In this document: positions 60,008-64,000 of the stretch, one piece after another
Numbering within the stretch: the stretch's first letter is position 1
Layout of the letters: each line of letters opens with the position of its first letter
Source: JAXLWB01 sp046328715
Lineage (GTDB): Bacteria > Chloroflexota > Anaerolineae > Caldilineales > Caldilineaceae
Direction of reading: 5' to 3'
DNA length: 64,000 nt
NCBI GenBank assembly: GCA_046328715.1
Contig: JAXLWB010000010.1
Location: 173,056-237,055, forward strand
Position numbers and translations under genes: made by a program
Notes under the pieces: model-generated
Databases searched by the model: none
Told to the model about the DNA's origin: nothing
The model's input: only the letters and a program-made list of their open reading frames with translations

Positions 60008-60012
60008 CTCGC
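59985..60012 (-). repeat. CATTCGC word run at the kinase start
   Basis: Three perfect CATTCGC copies and one AACTCGC, on the plus strand, cover the beginning of the kinase coding region. The ATG and TTG start candidates are both supplied by the repeat. Confidence 0.75.
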
Positions 60013-60167
60013 CATCACTCGTTCAAAACAGGACGTTAACCTTTAGCTCTATCCCTTCCAACACTATCGACGAGCCAGAATTCTTCCACTCCCGCTGTCC
60101 TCATGTTGGTGTAACCATCAAGTCGTGCCTCCTACGCTCTATTGTAGCCTAGTTGCACTAAAGCGAT

Positions 60168-60222
60168 GGTAATTGGTAATTGGATGTAATTTGTAATTAC
60201 TCAATTATCCAGTTACAAATAC
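60168..60222. repeat. Word-repeat element, GGTAATT family
   Basis: The left run has two GGTAATT copies, then TGTAATT and TGTAATTAC. The right run (about 60200-60222) holds CAATTATCC and AGTTACAAAT. It lies in the gap upstream of the kinase gene and downstream of the next oxidoreductase. Confidence 0.6.
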
Positions 60223-60245
60223 TTATTGCGCTCAATCAAACTGTG

Positions 60246-61325
60246 CTACGTACACCACCACTGCATTTCACTTTTCACCGCTTGCCCTGTTTCGATCGCC
60301 TGCCCAATTAGCAAGTTGAGATAATGATCCTGTGCTGCGTCAGCAAGACCGTAAAATTCTGGCCCACCTGCCACATACTCAGCCATTCGTTGTAGACAAT
60401 CGGCCACGGCAATCTCATCATCGGTGAGGCGGCCGGGTATGAAGGGATTCTGATAGACCCATTCAGCACCGGCAGTGTAGCCGCGATGATACATCCCTTC
60501 CAAGTTGCCCGAGAAGCCAGTATCGTGCCGTTGTAAACGCAGGGCGATCGGTGTGCGGAAGTCATGCAGCCAGCGCACGGTTTCACCTTCGATCTCGCCC
60601 CGTTCGCCGCGCACCAGCAGCCGGTTGCCCCGAATCCACGAGAAATATTGGGCCCCCATAAAGTCAAAGATGCCCAACTTGCCATTTGCAAACTCAAAAT
60701 GGGCAATAGTCTGCGATTCTTCAATCAACTTTTCTTCACTCGGCGGACCGGAACGATTGGGTCCTTGGATCAGCGGCGAGACGACTTTGCTGGCACGAAT
60801 CGTCACTGGCTCGAAGCCTACGCCCAAAAAGCGGCGCATCAGGTTGATACCATGATAGCCGTGGGCAATCGACACCTGCGCCTGTGAGATGGTGCCTAAG
60901 CGCCCTGATTCTACAATCGCCAGACGCGCAGCGTGTAAAGGCTGAAAGGCATATTGCTCGGCGACCTGGATTTTCGCACCTTGTTTGACCAACTCCTCCA
61001 ACTGAATCAGTCCAGGCAGATCGGGTGCGGGCGGTGTTTCGCAGAGGGCGGGAATGCCACGTTCGCTCAGTCTCTTCAGATAGTCGGGGGCGGGTTGCCA
61101 GGGAACACTTACGGCCATAAATTGGGCATCCTTAGAAGCGGCTAATGTTTCATCTAGGGTGCGATAGGTTTTCACCCCCCAACGCCGCTCAATTGCTGCA
61201 CCCTTGGCCGCATCACGCACCATCATAGCGGAAACTTGAAAGCGCTCCGGCAGTTCTTCGGCTACCTTTAAAAAGAAGTCTGCCCGCCAGCCGCCACCGA
61301 TCATACCAAAGTTGATTTTGTTCAT
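60246..61325 (-). CDS. Gfo/Idh/MocA family oxidoreductase
   Basis: A 359-residue oxidoreductase. The Rossmann motif is INFGMIGGGWRADFFLKVA; the usual EKP is replaced by LCETPPAPD near residue 100. The C-terminal domain has SIAHGYHGINLMRRFLG. The ATG at 61325 was chosen because GGAG lies 6 bases upstream. It begins 2 bases after the stop of the surface protein gene. Substrate unknown; sugar derivative likely. Confidence 0.78.
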   Translation of the reverse strand: MNKINFGMIGGGWRADFFLKVAEELPERFQVSAMMVRDAAKGAAIERRWGVKTYRTLDETLAASKDAQFMAVSVPWQPAPDYLKRLSERGIPALCETPPAPDLPGLIQLEELVKQGAKIQVAEQYAFQPLHAARLAIVESGRLGTISQAQVSIAHGYHGINLMRRFLGVGFEPVTIRASKVVSPLIQGPNRSGPPSEEKLIEESQTIAHFEFANGKLGIFDFMGAQYFSWIRGNRLLVRGERGEIEGETVRWLHDFRTPIALRLQRHDTGFSGNLEGMYHRGYTAGAEWVYQNPFIPGRLTDDEIAVADCLQRMAEYVAGGPEFYGLADAAQDHYLNLLIGQAIETGQAVKSEMQWWCT

Positions 61326-61327
61326 GG

Positions 61328-63289
61328 TTACTCCGTTAGCCCCCAATCTCGTGTGAATACTTCCGTCAATCGATCATACACCCCGGCCAAATCGGTTAGC
61401 AAGACCACTTCACGGTTGAGCTTGTAGCTCACTTCGCCGCCGTTGAGGCTGCCCACCGCCGACCAATGTTCCTCGCCCAAGCGGATCAGTACAATTTTAG
61501 CATGAATGCCGCCTTTGCTGGGATTGGCAACTTTGGCTTGCAGATCGAGCCCTTCAGCAGCGGCAAGGGCGTTGATATATTCAACTGTTTTGGCGTTACT
61601 GCGCAATTCACTGGCATTGTCAAAAAACTTGTCCAGCATCAATCTGACGCTAGCACCCCGGCGGGCGGCTTCAATCAACGCTTGCAGACGTGGATTGGGA
61701 TCGGCAATCGGGCTGCTGGTTGAGTCACCCCAGTTTTTGTGCTCGTAGAGTTGCATCAAGTGAATTTCGTCGCCTGCGCCAGCGCGAGCAATCAAAGCTA
61801 GAATGCCAGCATCTGGGCGTAACGAATTCTCTGGCGAGCTGATGACCGCAAAATTCGCGTTCCCCTGGAAGCTGACCGGCTGGCGAAAGGGTGACTCTTT
61901 GACAAAATAGATCGGCTGCGCTGGCAAGACGAAGTCTGCGGGTGGCCCACCATACTTGGCGTGGGCTGGATCAAAGGGATGCAGATCCAGAAACCGTTCT
62001 GGTCGCCAATCGGCAGCGAAGATACTTTGTAGCGCGCTCACCACTGGTGCCGCATCTGTGAGTAAATAGAAGCCACGTCGCCCACCTACGACGTTGACCT
62101 GCTCCGTTGGCATGGAATCGTAGTTGAAGTTGTCGGTTCCAACCATCACGAACCGACCGTCAATAATACCATACTTGGCGTGAGTGAAACGATAGCGCAC
62201 CGGATAGCCTTTCGGTGCATCGTCGCGGGCGGCAAGATAGCGCACATCTCCACCTGCCGCCGCCAGTTGTGAGACACACCACTTTTGCAAATCGCTAATT
62301 CCACCTGGCGGGGAGCCTTCGAGCAAGACTTGTACCTCTACGCCCCGTTTCGCCGCATCGACCAAGGCTTGCGTTGCTTCTGGATGTTCCAGCGTGTAGA
62401 TGCTCAGATGGATACTGCTTTGCGCACTCGCCAGCAGATCGCGCAGCGGAACGAATAATCCTTCGGGACCAACCAACACTGTGACGCTGGCTGTAGCCGT
62501 GGCGCTGATCGGCAGTCCCCGATCACTGGCGTTCCAACCGGACCAGCCAGGCATACGCACGCGTCGCCCCCAGACTAGATCGCTCAAATCGCCTGCCCAA
62601 TCGCTGGCTTGGTCGTTGTCGATAGGGCGCCAACTCTGCGGATCCAACTTGCGCTGCCACACCTGACCCGTTGCCGTAAGATCGCCACGATGATAGATCT
62701 GGGCGGCGGCTCCTTGCCAACCCGTGGTTGGTAAGCTCTCGTCGCCATAGAGCAGTACATCCTTGAGTGCCCCTCGATTGTCGAAAAGTTTGATAAAGCC
62801 GCCGCTGTTGGTTAAGCCGAGCTTGCCCTCCAAATTTTCAACCGTTGGATCGCTGTCTGCCGCCCATTCGCAACTTGGTTCATCGGGGAAGGTCGTGCGA
62901 AAGGCCGTCGCTTGTGCGGTGCACCAAAGTCGCTGTCCTGCATCAAGGTGTAGTGTGCTCGTGATAGCAAAGGTGGCTGTGCGCGTGCCGCTCTTGATCT
63001 GCCAACCTGCCAGCGCTTGGCTTTCTGCGCCAAGATTCCAGAGCATAATCGCTTCGTCCGGTTCGCCAGTGGTTGCGCTGTCGATGTGTGCCGCCGTAAT
63101 GATGATTGGTTGGGTAGCGGGCAGGCCAGAAATCAAAGGAAGATAGAGCGCGTTTGAATCCGCTTCCTGTGCAGCAGGGCTAGGACTTTGTGCTTGTGAT
63201 TGCTGAACAAAACAGACAAACCAGGTGAAACAGAGTGGCAGGATCAGCCAGTGGATACGGTTTCTTACGTTCGGGAGTTTGGGAGACAT
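61328..63289 (-). CDS. Secreted lamin-tail/phospholipase D-like protein
   Basis: 653 residues. The signal peptide (RIHWLILPLCFTWFVCFVQQSQAQ) is followed at ~residue 55 by the motif ALYLPLISG. Residues ~65-190 resemble a lamin-tail domain (AIMLWNLGAESQALAGWQIKSG). Two phospholipase D-like halves follow. The first keeps HxKxxxxD (FTHAKYGIIDGRFVMVGTDNFN); the second reads HAKIVLIRLGEEHW, with Arg in place of the Asp, and GSLNGGE. It may hydrolyse a phosphodiester outside the cell, but the second motif is atypical. ATG 63289 was chosen because it gives a normal signal peptide; the upstream frame has no family features. Confidence 0.8.
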   Translation of the reverse strand: MSPKLPNVRNRIHWLILPLCFTWFVCFVQQSQAQSPSPAAQEADSNALYLPLISGLPATQPIIITAAHIDSATTGEPDEAIMLWNLGAESQALAGWQIKSGTRTATFAITSTLHLDAGQRLWCTAQATAFRTTFPDEPSCEWAADSDPTVENLEGKLGLTNSGGFIKLFDNRGALKDVLLYGDESLPTTGWQGAAAQIYHRGDLTATGQVWQRKLDPQSWRPIDNDQASDWAGDLSDLVWGRRVRMPGWSGWNASDRGLPISATATASVTVLVGPEGLFVPLRDLLASAQSSIHLSIYTLEHPEATQALVDAAKRGVEVQVLLEGSPPGGISDLQKWCVSQLAAAGGDVRYLAARDDAPKGYPVRYRFTHAKYGIIDGRFVMVGTDNFNYDSMPTEQVNVVGGRRGFYLLTDAAPVVSALQSIFAADWRPERFLDLHPFDPAHAKYGGPPADFVLPAQPIYFVKESPFRQPVSFQGNANFAVISSPENSLRPDAGILALIARAGAGDEIHLMQLYEHKNWGDSTSSPIADPNPRLQALIEAARRGASVRLMLDKFFDNASELRSNAKTVEYINALAAAEGLDLQAKVANPSKGGIHAKIVLIRLGEEHWSAVGSLNGGEVSYKLNREVVLLTDLAGVYDRLTEVFTRDWGLTE

Positions 63290-63350
63290 AGGAGTAATTT
63301 GTAGAAAATGGAGACAATTGTTTAATTGATAACTGTTCAATTGTTGCATA

Positions 63351-63413
63351 ACAACGAATAAAGAAAGAAACGAAACGTAGTGTACATGTTTCGTTTCTTT
63401 CTTCATTCGTTGT
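63351..63413. repeat. 26-bp hairpin between two minus-strand genes
   Basis: Arms 63351-63376 and 63388-63413 pair at 25 of 26 positions with an 11-base loop. The arms contain related GAAAC and AAGAAAG units. No T-run follows on the minus strand. Confidence 0.85.
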
Positions 63414-63432
63414 AGTATTCGAATTCTACCTG

Positions 63433-63999
63433 CTACGGCTGCCCACGCAGACGCACAATCTCAGGCTGTGCCACCTGCATTTCCGTTGGCGGCAGACCTG
63501 CGATCATCGATTCCATATCATCAACCGCCATGCGACCGATGTCCAACTCGGCCTCTTCCAGCCCACCCGCCAGATGGGCCGAAAGCAGTACCCCAGGCGC
63601 AGTGCGGATCGGATGATCGGCTGCCAGCGGTTCCTGTGGAAAGACATCAATCGCCGCTCGAAAACGACGAGCATGAAGTAGTTCAGTCAAGGCATCGAAG
63701 TCCACCAGGTGCGAGCGACTGATCAAGACCAGGACACTATCTGGTCGGATCAATTCCAACATGCGGCGATCCAGCAATGCCCGATTTGAAGCCGAGGGAA
63801 CAGCCAGCACGTAGATAACATGCGAGTTATAGAGCAATTCTTCCAGTCCCACTGACTTGACGCCCTGTCGTTCCAGGTAGCGCTTGGGCAACCAGGGATC
63901 GTAGACCTGAACTTTGCAGCGGAATGGTGCAAGCAGCGGTCGCAAATTGCGTGCCAGCCCACCAAAGCCGATAAAACCCACCGTACGGTCAAACAACAT
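63433..63999 (-). CDS. D-isomer-specific 2-hydroxyacid dehydrogenase (partial)
   Basis: The 3' end of the gene, 188 residues; the beginning lies to the right of the window. The NAD-binding motif is VGFIGFGGLARNLRPLL. Catalytic elements are the Arg in LISRSHLVDFDAL, the Glu in DVFPQEPLAADHPI and the His in LLSAHLAGGLEEAE. Substrate unknown. Confidence 0.82.
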   Translation of the reverse strand: MLFDRTVGFIGFGGLARNLRPLLAPFRCKVQVYDPWLPKRYLERQGVKSVGLEELLYNSHVIYVLAVPSASNRALLDRRMLELIRPDSVLVLISRSHLVDFDALTELLHARRFRAAIDVFPQEPLAADHPIRTAPGVLLSAHLAGGLEEAELDIGRMAVDDMESMIAGLPPTEMQVAQPEIVRLRGQP

Positions 64000-64000
64000 G

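Noticed and set aside
22590..60222. Tandem repeats considered as CRISPR arrays
   Set aside because: The units are 7-8 bases, degenerate and contiguous without unique spacers, and no cas genes are present.
1..64000. tRNA, rRNA, riboswitch and insertion-sequence genes
   Set aside because: None was recognised by eye; weak stem-loops found in gaps did not fit any known fold, so none is reported.

Overview
The window looks like a chromosome segment of a Chloroflexota bacterium, most likely an Anaerolineae/Caldilineales-type lineage. This rests on secreted proteins with Thr/Pro-rich linkers and a short aromatic-LPLI motif, a full complex I operon with fused NuoCD and NuoEF, family-5 lipoprotein transporters beside glycosidases, and a DHH-CBS-poly(A)-polymerase fusion. 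No rRNA or tRNA was seen, so the taxonomic call is inference. Nothing looks like a plasmid, phage, intact insertion sequence or CRISPR locus.

Layout. 0-9 kb: a DUF2325-like protein, a DHH/CBS/CCA-adding-type fusion, an 8-oxoguanine-deaminase-type amidohydrolase and an MTA/purine phosphorylase (minus strand), then methylglyoxal synthase and a Gfo/Idh oxidoreductase (plus strand). 9-15 kb: two divergent secreted serine proteases (trypsin-like and subtilisin-like) that share one palindromic two-way promoter. 15-25 kb: tandem GH5 glycosidase lipoproteins, a family-5 solute-binding protein with two permeases, an IlvD/Edd dehydratase, a MazG-SnoaL fusion and a carnitine-dehydrogenase-like enzyme; together they suggest glucan or oligosaccharide use. 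24.9-27.5 kb: a minus-strand graveyard with a multiply frameshifted murE, a broken phasin-like gene and one small intact gene. 27.5-29.4 kb: a surface beta-propeller protein.

29.4-55.1 kb: two divergent complex I (nuo) clusters. The plus cluster encodes all subunits (A, B, CD fusion, EF fusion, G, H, I, J, K, L, M, N), with a Uma2-type nuclease gene translationally coupled between EF and G. The minus cluster encodes only the membrane arm (A, H, J, K, L, M, N) plus a small TPR membrane protein; its NuoL carries a His-rich loop. Each cluster ends in a clear hairpin terminator. 55-64 kb: a membrane MutS-like ATPase, a methyltransferase, a 51-residue membrane protein, a luciferase-like oxidoreductase, an N-acetylglucosamine-kinase-type ATPase, a Gfo/Idh oxidoreductase, a lamin-tail/phospholipase D-like surface protein and a truncated D-2-hydroxyacid dehydrogenase.

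The most striking feature is not a gene. Most gene junctions, above all inside both nuo operons, hold a hairpin whose arms are runs of degenerate 7- or 8-base words. Neighbouring junctions use different words, but the same few vocabularies recur across the window. Such runs also occur inside two coding sequences and at the start of a third, in one case joining two domains that look like formerly separate genes.
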